DNA of 64,000 nucleotides from Cynocephalus volans (lineage: Eukaryota; Chordata; Mammalia; Dermoptera; Cynocephalidae): positions 35,763,001-35,827,000 of the forward strand of contig NC_084470.1 in assembly GCF_027409185.1 (NCBI RefSeq). The letters run 5' to 3'. Shown piece by piece: positions 51,100-61,736 of the stretch. The notes under the pieces are model-generated. The model did no database searches. It saw only the letters and a program-made list of their open reading frames with translations, and was not told where the DNA came from. Position 1 is the first letter of the stretch. Each line of letters begins with the position of its first letter. Position numbers and translations under genes: made by a program.

Positions 51100-52010
51100 T
51101 TGAACAGGTATTTTCTAACGGCCAATATGTGATCGGCACTGTGCAGGATACTGGGAATGCAATATGAACAAGACGAAAGGGCTCTCCAGCCTTTGCACAG
51201 CTTATGTTTTTGCTGTGAAGACAGCTTGGGATTTACTGAAAAACAAAACATCTGCCTTTATGGTGAGGGGGGGAAGTAAATAGACATAATAATTGCTATG
51301 AAGAAAACAAGCAAAGAATGAGTTTTAGAGTGGGGATCTACTTTTAGTTTGGGTTGGGAGGGCTTTTCTGAAGAGGTGACATTTTAACAGAACTAAATGA
51401 AGAAAAATTGTTAAATACATAGAGTGTGGAGGACCATTGGCATTAGAAGCTATATGTGCTGGGACTCTAAAGCAAGATACGTGTTCTGGTGTTGCGGGTT
51501 CTGGAAGAAGTATGTTATGTCTGGATTGAAGAGAAGTGGGGAGTGGGCAGGAGATTGCTATGGCATAAGATGTAGTTGCAAAGTGAGGTTGGGGTCAAAT
51601 CAAGCAGAATTTTACTTTTATCAAGATTGCTCTGGCTACTAGACTAGAGGAGGTATAAGACTGGAGGCTGATAGTCATCCAGGTGAGAGAGGATGGTATT
51701 ATGGATTAGGGTGGTAGCAGTGGAGATGGAAAGAGGGTAATTTGAGGTATATTTTTTGAAGGAGAATTGACAAGACTTGCTGATGATTAGATGGCAGAGT
51801 TGGGAATGTTAGAATAAAGGAAGAAATCAAGGTGTCTGGTTTGAGTCTTAGGGAAATAGTGGTGCCTATTTTGAGATGGGGAAGATTGGTGGGGGGTAAG
51901 TGAATTGGTGGACAGTTCTGTTTTAGATGTGTTAATTGTGAGATGTCTGTGATACCTCCAGATGGAGATGTCAAGCAGCATTTGAATATGAGTTTGGAGC
52001 TCAGTGGAGA
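51100..52010. repeat. Ancient LINE-type repeat, longest copy in the window
   Basis: About 900 bp with ordered blocks: gatcggcactgtgcaggata, gaagaggtgacattttaaca, aagattgctctggctactag, gggtggtagcagtggagatg, atttgaggtatattttttga and agatgtctgtgatacctcca. It shares order with 1160-2070 and 26690-27200. Probably the 3' region of an old L1M or L2 family; the name needs a library search. Open frames inside are not genes. Confidence 0.55.
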
Positions 52011-52165
52011 GCTGGAAATATCAATTTGAAGTTGTCATAAAAATGACAACATTAAGTCCACAGGAATTGATGAATTTGTGTGTGGAAAGAGTATAGACAG
52101 AGTACTCAAAACCAAGCCCTCTGAAACTGTAGCATTTAGAGATGGGTGAAGGAGAGGAAGCCATC

Positions 52166-52555
52166 TGCCTTGGGTTGAATGTCCCCCCAAAACTTAATCC
52201 CCACTGTAACTGTTGAGGGTGGGAAATCCTATTATGGTAATTGAAAGGTGGGGCCTTGAAGAGGTGACTAGATTATAGGACCAAGCTGTGATGGATGGAT
52301 TAAAAATGGTGGTCATTTGCGTGGGTTGGAGGGTTTTAAAAGGAGCGTGAATGAGGAGGTTAGGCTCTCTCTCTGCTCTTCCATTTCTCATTGAGATACC
52401 CTGGGTCACTGTCACTACCACCAAGACCCTCATGAGATGTGTTCCCTGGACTTTGGACTTGCCAGCCTCAGAAACTGTAAGCAATACATTTCGTTTTCTT
52501 TATAATCACGCAATTCTAGATATTTTGTTATAAGCAACAGAAATGGACTAATACA
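52166..52555 (+). repeat. Solo MaLR LTR (MST-like)
   Basis: Runs from tgccttgggttgaatgtccc to aaatggactaataca with a TG…CA frame. The 5-bp flanks are ccatc/ccagc (4 of 5 identical). Same family as 21724-22150, in the opposite orientation. Sense to UBE2E2. Confidence 0.8.
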
Positions 52556-52583
52556 CCAGCAGAAGAGACTGTTTGTCAGGGAT

Positions 52584-52624
52584 GTATGCGTTTGTGTGTG
52601 TGTGTTTGTGTGTGTGTATGTATA
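52584..52624. repeat. Imperfect (TG)n microsatellite
   Basis: TG units with two interruptions, visible directly. Confidence 0.9.
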
Positions 52625-53279
52625 CGAATGAATCCAGTTCTTAGTACCTCTAAATTGATCATGAATAAAAATTTTAAGTGAATGAATAAGTGGAATAAAA
52701 TTGTAATTACTCCCCTCACCAGGAAAGTAATAAGTAATTAAAGACTATATAGTTGCATTGACATTTCAAGAGTAATTTCTTTTGTGCTTTTCCAAGATTA
52801 TCCATATTACCTGCTCAGCCAAACTCCATAATTGGGCTCAGGAGATAAGGCTTTCCCTTGGGAGTCAGGTTTCTGCCCATTTGAAAGTTGCCCAATCTGA
52901 CCACTTTTGAGGACTCACGGATACTTTTTTTTCCTATGTACTGAACACAGCTGTTTGTTCATGTGCCATTATTTATTCTTTCTCTTAATGTGTATTTCTC
53001 ATTAGAGAAGAAATCATTGCTGGTAGCATTTCAGTTTATAAGTCTAACTCCCATATCTTGGAACACACAATTAGGTGTGATCAACATATACTCTTCATTT
53101 TTGCCAAACAGAAAGCTGTCGGGAATGTTACATCTGGAGAATAGCAAAGGCTATCTTAAAGCTAGGGTTAGCTTAAGTGTGCTCTGAAATATTTCCCGTG
53201 GATGTGTGGATAATCTGCCTCTGTCATGACCCTTGACTGTGCTATATGTTCGCAGAGGCCAAATAGGAGTAGCAGAGAC

Positions 53280-53321
53280 AGAAAGCCTATGCCTACACAT
53301 GTGCATAAGCATAGGCTTTCT
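53280..53321. repeat. Perfect short inverted repeat (hairpin)
   Basis: agaaagcctatgc (53280-53292) and its exact reverse complement (53309-53321) are separated by 16 nt that contain a further acacatgtgc-type palindrome. Partly complementary bases extend the stem outward. Confidence 0.85.
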
Positions 53322-53424
53322 TTATCTCTCTCATTTGAACTTAAAGGCTTAGTTCAAATATTACATCCATTCTATAATTTTCTCTGCTCTCAGTGCATCC
53401 ACAGTACCTGTTACTTCGAATTAG

Positions 53425-53640
53425 AGACAGTATTGCACAGTGGTTTCTTCTGGAGAGTCTGGCTAGATCACATATACATAATCTCTTGGTCTTGTTACAT
53501 AACTTATCTGTGCCTGAGTTTCTTCATCTGTAAAATCACATGGGTTTGTACGAGGATTATATGAGTCAATACATATAAAGCACTTGGAGTAGTGCTTGGC
53601 AGATAAGGGCTCAATAATTGTTAGTTGTTGATGCTGTTAT
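53425..53640 (+). repeat. MIR-type SINE
   Basis: Core blocks tgtgcctgagtttcttcatc, tgtaaaatcacatgggtttg, gcacttggagtagtgcttgg and gggctcaataattgttagtt. Confidence 0.8.
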
Positions 53641-55163
53641 TACTTGTAAAGCTTGTGTGCATCTACTTCCTTCATTTGTTTTGAGGATGGTGAAGACATA
53701 TGATACATATTATTTATTATCTTCTTAATATGGTATGTTGCATACAGTGGGCACTTTTATTTTTTACACAGTTACTAAGGCAGAAACTTCTGCATAAGTT
53801 GTCCTGTTAATTGCATGTGACCTTAGATTGCTTGGTTGTCAATATCTCTTAAAGATTTTCCATTTTCAGCTATATGTGGAAGTCTCATCAGCTGAAAGAT
53901 GATTAGAAAATTCATTAAGAGGTTGTATCAACTATTTTATCATTAAATTATTAGATTTTCATGTTTATAAAACTCAATTAATTGGGGTTATGTTTATTGT
54001 CAGCTAAAATATTTTTTACTTAAAAATGTAATCTCTAGTTTTTTAATATTTATTATACTCAGTATGAAGTACTTTGCTTCATTCTCACAGATGTGTGAAT
54101 TGTACAGGTCTTAGGTCTCTTTGGGTCTAACATAGTCAATAGTTTAGGTGAATAATAGTTTTTGAAAGGCATAAGCTCCTACTTAAGCCAAAAAATATTC
54201 TGTACAATGCAGCTGTAAACAGGGCCTTAATGCATTTGTTAATATTTCTTCAGAACATGAGTTCAAATTTGACTTTAAGCTCATATACAAGTTCCTGAGG
54301 AGAAAAAAATTTTTTTAAAGTTTTTTTTAAGATTAAAAAAATTTTTTTTGGTGCTGTTCAGTTTAGTTTGTCTTTTTTGATGATAAAGCTCAACAGCCAT
54401 GAGTACATTTCATGTTCACAGGTAGCTTGGTCCAAGAACAGGTAGCTTCCACAAGTTCTCAGTGTTGTGGAGACATGGAATAAGTGTAAGATATGGCCTC
54501 TTGACTTGAGTTTATAATCTTAATTGTTGAAAAAAGGCTGACTAATTTGAAATAATTAGAGAAAAATATTGGAAAGCATGCAAAGAAGTGTGATGTAGTA
54601 GTAAGATAATTCATCTAGCAGTTTTGTTCATTTATTCACCAGAAAACAACTGAGCCCTTTCTTCTCCCTGGAGTCAAATCTTCTGAGTTTTAGTATAAGA
54701 TCACTACTGTGAAATTGAGTCTCTTTCCTTTACTGAACTCGTTCCACCTACCTCATAGGATCAAATATGGTAATACATGTGAAAGCTTTTAGAACACTAA
54801 AGCATCGTGCACATATAAAGAGTTATACAATGTATAGTATTGTTTGGGGCAGACCATAGGTGTGGTAGCAGTTAAAAGGAACAAAATAGTGAGGGCTAGA
54901 ATAGTTAGGGGCTCTCATACTGAACCTTGAAGGGTGGGTGGGATGTCTCCCTTTAAAAAAACATCCAAGAGTAAAGGCTGTTTATAAAAGCCAGTACACA
55001 GAACTAATGAAGTAGTTGGAGAAAGAAGATATTTTTCAGTAAGATGGAAATATTATCAGTCATGTCTTTTTGGAAGACGAAGCGATCTGCATGGGTGAAT
55101 TTGTTGAACAACTGAAATGTATCCCTTTAAGTTCCCAAATTTAAAAAATAGTTTATCATTTAA
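53641..55163. other. Intronic sequence, nothing recognised
   Basis: AT-rich, with homopolymer A/T runs near 54300-54350. No gene or clear repeat. Confidence 0.45.
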
Positions 55164-55179
55164 GATAAAGTATGTTTCT

Positions 55180-56878
55180 TTTTATTTTATTTTATTTTAT
55201 GCCTTTTTAAAAAACTGAATCATAATTGATTATATATATTTTCGGGATTCAATGTTGACATATGTTGATCAAATCAATATTACTACTATGTATATTGTTA
55301 CAAATTGTACTTATTCTTTATGCCCCTTGTCCAATCTCTCCCTGTCTCCCTCTGCTTCCCCCATCCTGCCACTGATAACCCTAGATTTCTTCTCTCCCTC
55401 TGAAAGAGTAGTTGTTACTCTGTTGATTTGTTACCTAGATGATCTGTCCAAAGCTGAGAGGTGTGTTCAGGTCCCCCAGTATTATCATAGAGCAGATACT
55501 TCTTTTGTCACTCTAGAATGGGCTTTGTGGAGAAAGACATCCTCTTCTTTTCTTTGGTTTCTGCTGGTGACTCTCCTTGTGTCAATGCACTCCAGTGGCT
55601 GGTGGACTATCTGCGTGGTGGTTGTGACATCTAGCCACTTTCATGGCAGCTGTGGTTACTGTAGTGGCTTTGGTGGGCCACCCACATGGAGGTGACGTTT
55701 TGGGCATGCTCCTTGGCTCTGGCGGTGTGCCAGGATGTGAGCAGGGGGGTACAGTCCCTGGATCCATGCCCCAGGCCCCCAGCGGGGCCCCGAGGTGTGG
55801 TGTGCCTGGATGTGGGGGGGGCGGTCGGTCTCTGACTCTGTGCTCTGGGCCCCTGGGCAGGGCCTCAAGGCGCTGGCGGTGTGTCTGGATGTGGGCAGGG
55901 TGGGGGATCTGGTCCCTGGCTCCATGCCCTGAGCCCCTGGGCAGGGCCCTGAGGCGCTGGTGGTATGCCTGGATGTGGGCGGGGGGGGGTCTGGTCCCCA
56001 GGTCCCTGGGTGGGGCCCCGAGGTGCTGGTGGTGTGCCTGGGCCAGAACTAATTTTTTGTCCTTTGCTTTCTTCTAAAATGGGGGAACTTCCTTTGGGAA
56101 CCAGTACTTGAGCTGTATGGTTGAGCTAAATTGCTGCTTTGCTGCTGTTTCCCTAGGGAAGACTTTTGTGCAGCTCAGGGTTTAACGGTTGACCTTATAG
56201 GCACTTCTGGCTCTCCAGAGATTGGGTGCACTTGGGTTGTGTAGGAACTCTGATCTGGGCCTGAATCTTTTCATCAAACTGCACCCCATGCAATTCTGCA
56301 TTCCTGACCAGTCTCCTCTGAGTGGTCCTGTGCTGATTGGGGGGTGGATTGGCTGTCCTTGCTGTGTCCCAGTGTTCTCCCAGTAGGCCTGTCTCCCTCA
56401 CCACCCCTGCTCCAAACACTTCCCATGGGATGGGCTCTGCGCTGGTCCCTTGCAATGACTCACTGGCCTCTGCATGGCTCCCCTTTATCAGCTGTTCTGG
56501 CTCCTCACTCCTACATGGGTACATAGGAACCCTATTAGTGGTCTTGCTGTCCTGGGGGCCACCAAGGCCCTCTTCTCCCCTGCCACCTCCAAGCAATTCC
56601 ATCCAAAGGGCACAGCTGCAGCTTCTGCTGGCTCCTGCTCCATGCACTCAGCAGCTCCAGCCTTAAAGTGGCCACGGCCCGAAACGCTCCAAGCAGTTTT
56701 TTCTATCTTTCTTGTAGTTTTCTCCTGCCTTCATGAATTCCGTAGGTCTCTCCTCCTCTTCCCCTGAGCTCCAGCAGCCCCAGTTTGGCTGTTGTTACAC
56801 TTTTATAGATGTAGATTGGTTGATTTGTGGGAGAGAGTGATGCTGGGGACTGTCTATTCTGCCATCTTGACCAGATTC
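55180..56878 (-). mobile_element. Composite L1-derived non-autonomous retroelement, copy A
   Basis: A 1.7-kb insertion with a perfect 16-bp duplication gataaagtatgtttct (55164-55179 and 56879-56894) and a TTTTA-type tail at the left, so it lies on the minus strand and was inserted by target-primed reverse transcription. Reading on the minus strand: an L1-5'UTR-like start (tcaagatggcagaatagaca…), about 800 bp of unique GC-richer sequence, four GC-rich tandem units (55725-56045), then a block ending in a remnant of the L1 ORF2 endonuclease (…TPLSALDRSSR…). This is followed by a G-rich polypurine 3' UTR tract and the tail. ORF1 and nearly all of ORF2 are missing. The join order is the same as in copy B (59696-61721). 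Confidence 0.85.
55725..56045 (-). repeat. GC-rich tandem array inside copy A
   Basis: Four units of about 75-85 bp, each marked on the + strand by gtgcctggatgtg or a variant and a gcccctgggcagggcc-like block. Confidence 0.85.
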
Positions 56879-57049
56879 GATAAAGTATGTTTCTAAGATG
56901 AGTTTTATATTTCCCTTCCCTCTAAAACAGAGTATACTGAGTTTAACATTTTATTAAACATCTCATTCTGAACTTCAGTTATGAATTTTGTACCTACTGA
57001 GTTATTGAGATATATAGGGCTCTTGCCTCAAGTGCTAAAAAAGACCTTA

Positions 57050-58130
57050 GGCTGCTCTAATTTTTATTTTTTAGTTGAGATATACAGTTAACCCTTGAAC
57101 AGTGTGGGTGCTAAGGACATCAACCTGCTCTGCAGTTGAAAAACAACATATAACTTCTGACTCTCACAGAACCTAGCTGCTAGTAGCCTACTGTTTACCA
57201 GAAGCCTTACTGATAACATAAAGTTGATTAATATGTATTTTTATGTTGCATATATTACATATTGTATTCTTACAATAAAGCTAGAGAAAAGAAAATGGTA
57301 TTGAGAAAACCATAAGCAAGAGAAAACTGACAGAGATCACTTTCTACTGAGATATGCAAGTTACTGGAGCAATGAACTGCTCACTTGGAGATGATTAGTG
57401 TTCTGTGTTTTAAGAAGATGCTCCCAACATTTGAGTTCACTCTAATAGCAACAGGAGGTGACTACAAAATTATAACAGTAGTATAGTTAATTTTATGATT
57501 TAATACTGCGTCTTTATGTTTGTTTACATTTCTCTTGACCAGGAATGGCACCATGTACGATCTCTAAGTGTTTGTTTGCAGAAGTTTTGTTAAATTTTTA
57601 ACTTTTTGTAACAGATTTGTGTATATTTTATGGCAATAAATGATAGACTAGTATCTACATATACTTTATGCATTCATGACATAGTTTTTTATTTTACTTT
57701 TTGGTATTTCTAGGCTACATGGTTTGTAATTACAGATCTCAAATTTTTTCCAAAATATTTATTGAAAAAAATCCATGTGTGAGTGGACCTGCATAGTTCA
57801 AACCTTTGTTGTTCAGGGGTGGGATCAATTGTAATTCATATACCAAAAAGTTCACCCTTTTAAAGTATGCAATTCAGTGGTTTTTAGTGCATTCATAAAG
57901 TTGTGTAACCATCACTGCTATTACTTTCAGAACATTTTCATCACCTTCCAAAAGAAACTCCATACTCATTAGCAGTTCTTTCTTACTCTTCCCTCCCCCA
58001 GCCTCTGCAACCACTAATCGACTTTCTGTCTCTATGGATTTGTGTATTTTGGACATTTCATATAAATAGAATCTTACAAGGTGTGGCCTTTTGTGTCTGG
58101 TTTTTTTTCACTTAGGATAATGAAAGCATT
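57050..58130 (-). mobile_element. Old L1 3' region, antisense, split by a Tigger-type transposon
   Basis: The + strand reads ttttttagttgagatata, stops at 57084, and resumes at 57834 with attcatataccaaaaagttc, aaagtatgcaattcagtggt, cagcctctgcaaccactaat and tctgtctctatggatttgtg. These are the two sides of one L1M-like 3' region in antisense. Confidence 0.85.
57085..57831. mobile_element. Tigger-type (TcMar) DNA transposon remnant
   Basis: 747 bp with TA at both edges (57083-57084, 57832-57833). Its ends are inverted: left cagttaacccttgaacag, right (reverse complement) caattgatcccacccctgaa. It is inserted inside an L1 fragment, which fits exactly back together at one TA. No transposase frame remains. 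Confidence 0.8.
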
Positions 58131-59680
58131 CAGTTTTATAATAATAAATGCTAATTAAATAATTGGGTGGGTGTAGGGAGGTTTAAGAGATCCCTTGAAA
58201 GAAGGAAGGCGAAGTAAGAGGGAGTGACAAGATTAAATGAAATTCAGATTTAGCAAACATTGAGTATCTGTAAACCTGGCACTATGTTAAGTCTACTGAA
58301 AAAAAAGGGAGTGACTTACCAGTTAACAGAATGTGAATGTTAAAGCAGAAGAGGTTCTAAAAGTTATGCTAGTTTTTCATCCTTTGATTGATGATTTGAA
58401 CTTAGAGTAAAAAGGACAGTTATATCCTCTTGATGTACAGGATTAAAAAATGAACTCTTTGAAAAGGAGTTGGATAGCAGATCAATCAGTTTTTGGCTAG
58501 GAGAATTTCAGCTTTTTTATTCTTCTTTTAAAGTGTGATTCCCATTTCTGCCCAGCTTCCATTTCTTGGGGTATGTAGGGTTCTTGCCTCATGATGATGC
58601 CAGCCTTGTCCTGCGTTATTTTTTCTTTCTTTTCTTTTTCTTTTTAATATATGTCATAAAGCAGCCAGGTCAAATTTTGGAAATATTATAGTCTTGGAGA
58701 ATAGGCATCTCAGTAATTTCCCTTCATACCTTATTGCTTAATATTTAAGGTTAGGATAATTGGCTAAACATTCACATTTTGTTAGCTGGTAACTCACTCC
58801 CTTTTTTTCATTTATTCCATTGACATTTCCTCCTTCCATTTCACTTATATCTAAATTTTAATTCTTTAGCTTAGCAGTTCATATAGGGCTTAGTTACGTT
58901 TCTGTTTTGTATTGTTTAAAAGATGTGCTAGTGGATTAGCAGTTAAAATTTTTTTCTATTTGGTAAACTGTTTAGTTAGCTGTTTATTCACTAAACAGCT
59001 AACTTGGGTAATACTTGATACATGGCAGTGTATAGCTGCATGGTAGTGTGCTTACATTAACTATCAGTACTTAGTTCTGGTTTTGCCCTATAATCCTTAA
59101 TGGTAATGATTAAGTTATTTTGTTTGGGAAGAAAACCTGTCATTAAATAGTTTTGTGTCTGCAGCATACAGCAGCACTATTTATGCCATTATGAATCTGC
59201 AGGGTTTACTGTGTCTGCAGTGAAAACTACAGGTGAAATCTGACAGGATCTTTTGGCATTTTCACTTCCAAGCAGTATACATCTTAATATAAGGGTGAAT
59301 TAAGTACTTTATATTGTTGAGCTGTGATTATTGAAGCTTGCTGGATAGGCTAAGTATTTTCTGTGTTTGCCACATTCACCTATAACTGAGTATTTGGTGA
59401 AATTATCATTCCATTAGGGTATCTTAGTATTTAATGAGTTTTTTTGTAGAGTTTCATGACCTTTAATGATGGAATATTATGAAGATGTGCTAAGTGAAGG
59501 TGAATAATAGTGAAAATGTGTTATTGATTAGTCAGATATGTTAACATTTAAGGTTATATTTTATTGTTTAAATTTTATTTTTGTTTAGCTGTCTGTAAAA
59601 TAAACCCTCTCACTTAAAATTTATCTACTATGTATAGCTGCCTACTCAACACTTCATTTGAATACTTAATAGGCACTTCA
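58131..59680. other. Intronic sequence with one short hairpin
   Basis: Nothing recognised apart from a perfect 13-bp stem, agttagctgttta at 58974-58986 and its complement at 58992-59004, with a 5-nt loop. Confidence 0.5.
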
Positions 59681-60689
59681 AAAGTAGCAAGTCCAGCTTC
59701 CAATCAAGATGGCAGAATAAAGGGTCCCCAGGATCACACTCTCTCACAAATCAAACAATTCACAACTATTAAAAAGCAATAACAGCCAAGCTGGGGCCAC
59801 TAGAGTTCACGAGAAGAGGAGAGACCTATGGAGTTCAGGAAGGCAGGAGAAGCCAGGGTAAGAAAAAGAAAGGACTGTTCCCACCATTTTGAGTCCCAGC
59901 CTCTTCAGTCTGGAGCTGTTGAGCGCACGGAGCAAGAGCTGGGAAAAGCCACAGCTGTGCTCTTCGTATGCTTGGAGATGCTTTGAGGTGGCAGGGGAGA
60001 AGAGGGCCTTGGTGGCCACCAAACCAGCAAGACCACTAACAGGGTTCCTATGAAACCACTTAGGAGCGAGGAACCACAGACAACTGAGAAAAGGAGCTAC
60101 TCAGAGGCTGGTGAGTTGTTGTGAGGGACCAGCACATGGTCTGTCCCATAGGAAGTGTTTGGAGTGTGGGCAGTGGGGGAGATGGGCCACCAGGGGAACA
60201 TTGGGGCACAGCATAGACAGCTGATCTGTCCCCAATCAGTGCAGAACCACTTAGTGGAGACTGGTCAGGAATATAGAATTGCAGGAAGTGCAGTTTGCAG
60301 AAAAGATTCAGGCCCAGACCAGAGTTTCCACACAACCCAGGTGGGCTGGACCTCATAAGACCTGGAAGTACATACAAGGTCAACCATTAAAACCTGAGCT
60401 GCCCAAAAAGCGTTCCCCAGAGAATCAGCAGCAGTGAAGCAGTTTAGCTCAGCTCAATTACAGGGCTCAAGTGCTGGTCCCCACAGGAAGTTCCCCAACT
60501 TTAAAAGTAAGTAAAGTATTAGTTCCAGTGCAGAGTTTAAGTAGTGGGAACAACGAATAATCCAACACAGAATTGACATAAAAATCAAAATACCCACAGA
60601 TCAGAGACAGAGATTGATATTAACTAGTAAAGGTCTAACACCACCAAAGAACACCTATAAAACCTACAAGGACTGGAAGCCCTCTGGGC

Positions 60690-60900
60690 TCCCAAGCCAG
60701 GGATGAGATAGGGCTGAGGGCCTCAGCCACGCCCCCCTGACATCTGCAACTAGCCCAGCAGTGACCACCAAGCTGCTGCAAGAAGCGCCCCGGGCTCTGA
60801 GCAGGACAGTGTGGGCCGAGGGCCTCAGCCACACACCTCCGACATCTGCGTCCAGCCCAGGAATGACCAAGCTGCCACTGAGCTCCCTGGTCTCCCCTGC
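60690..60900 (+). repeat. GC-rich tandem duplication inside copy B
   Basis: Two units of about 105-110 bp, both with gagggcctcagccac and a following gacatctgc, ccagcccag and accaagctgc order. Confidence 0.8.
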
Positions 60901-61014
60901 TGGAATGAGGGGTGTGCCACAGGCCTCTATCACACCCCACCTCCTTCCTCCTCTTCCTACCCTATTTCCTTCTCCACTCTACCTCCCCCCAACTGCTCCA
61001 CAATGATATCTTAG

Positions 61015-61230
61015 AATGAGGCATGGAGCCAAGGGAAGCTGAACCCAGCTGCAACCAGGCAAGCTGCTGCCACCGCCCTGGGGCCCCACTGGGGTCCTGA
61101 GGCAGGTAGCTGGGGGAAGCTGAACCCAGCTGTGACTAGGGAAACTGCTGCCACTATTTTGGGGCCCCACCAGAGTCCTGAGGTATGGAGCCAATGGAAG
61201 CCGAACCCAGCCACAAGTGGGTAAAGAGCA
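61015..61230 (+). repeat. Second tandem array inside copy B
   Basis: About 2.5 units of roughly 85 bp, each with aagctgaacccagctg or a variant followed by ggggccccac and gtcctgagg. Confidence 0.85.
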
Positions 61231-61736
61231 CGCATAAAACACCATTTCCACGTGGGTAGCCCACCATAGCCATCACAGTTGCCATGGCTGCTGGAAAAGT
61301 GGCTAGTTTCTATAGCAGCAGTCACATATACTGTGCGGATGACACACCAGACTGTCAACTTCGTTGACACAAGGAGAGGCACCAGCAGAGACCAAAAAAA
61401 AAAAAAAAAGAGAGAGAGAGATCCTCTCTCCCCAAGAAGCCACATTCCAGAGTAATAATAAAAGCATCTGATTTATAATAGGAGAGGAATTGATCACACC
61501 TGTCTTAGTACTGGGCAGATCATCTAGGCAACAAACCAACAGAAGAACAGTTAATCTATCAGATGGAGAGAACAAATCTATGGTTATTAGAGGGGAAGGG
61601 GAAAGCAAGGGAAGTCAAGGGGGAGAGGTAGGGGGAGATTGGATAAGGGGCATAAAGAATAAGTATGATTTGTAACAATGAAATGCTAATAAAAAATAAA
61701 TTTTAAAAAAAGAGGGAAAACAAAGTAGCAAGTCCA

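Larger units (their letters stand above)
59696..61721 (+). mobile_element. Composite L1-derived non-autonomous retroelement, copy B
   Basis: A 2.03-kb insertion with a perfect 15-bp duplication aaagtagcaagtcca (59681-59695 and 61722-61736). From 5': an L1-5'UTR-like start (tcaagatggcagaataaagg, then ctctctcacaaatcaaacaa); GC-richer sequence homologous to copy A (for example ctgagctgcccaaaaagcgt); two tandem arrays (60690-60900, 61015-61230); a short A and GA run; a remnant of the L1 ORF2 endonuclease (LGRSSRQQTNRRTVNLSD near 61510); a G-rich polypurine tract (61589-61640); and an A-rich end. ORF1 and most of ORF2 are absent. It is sense to UBE2E2 and opposite to copy A. Confidence 0.87.

Noticed and set aside
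55643-56077. 144-codon Gly/Trp/Arg-rich open frame
   Set aside because: It reads through the GC-rich tandem array of composite element A.
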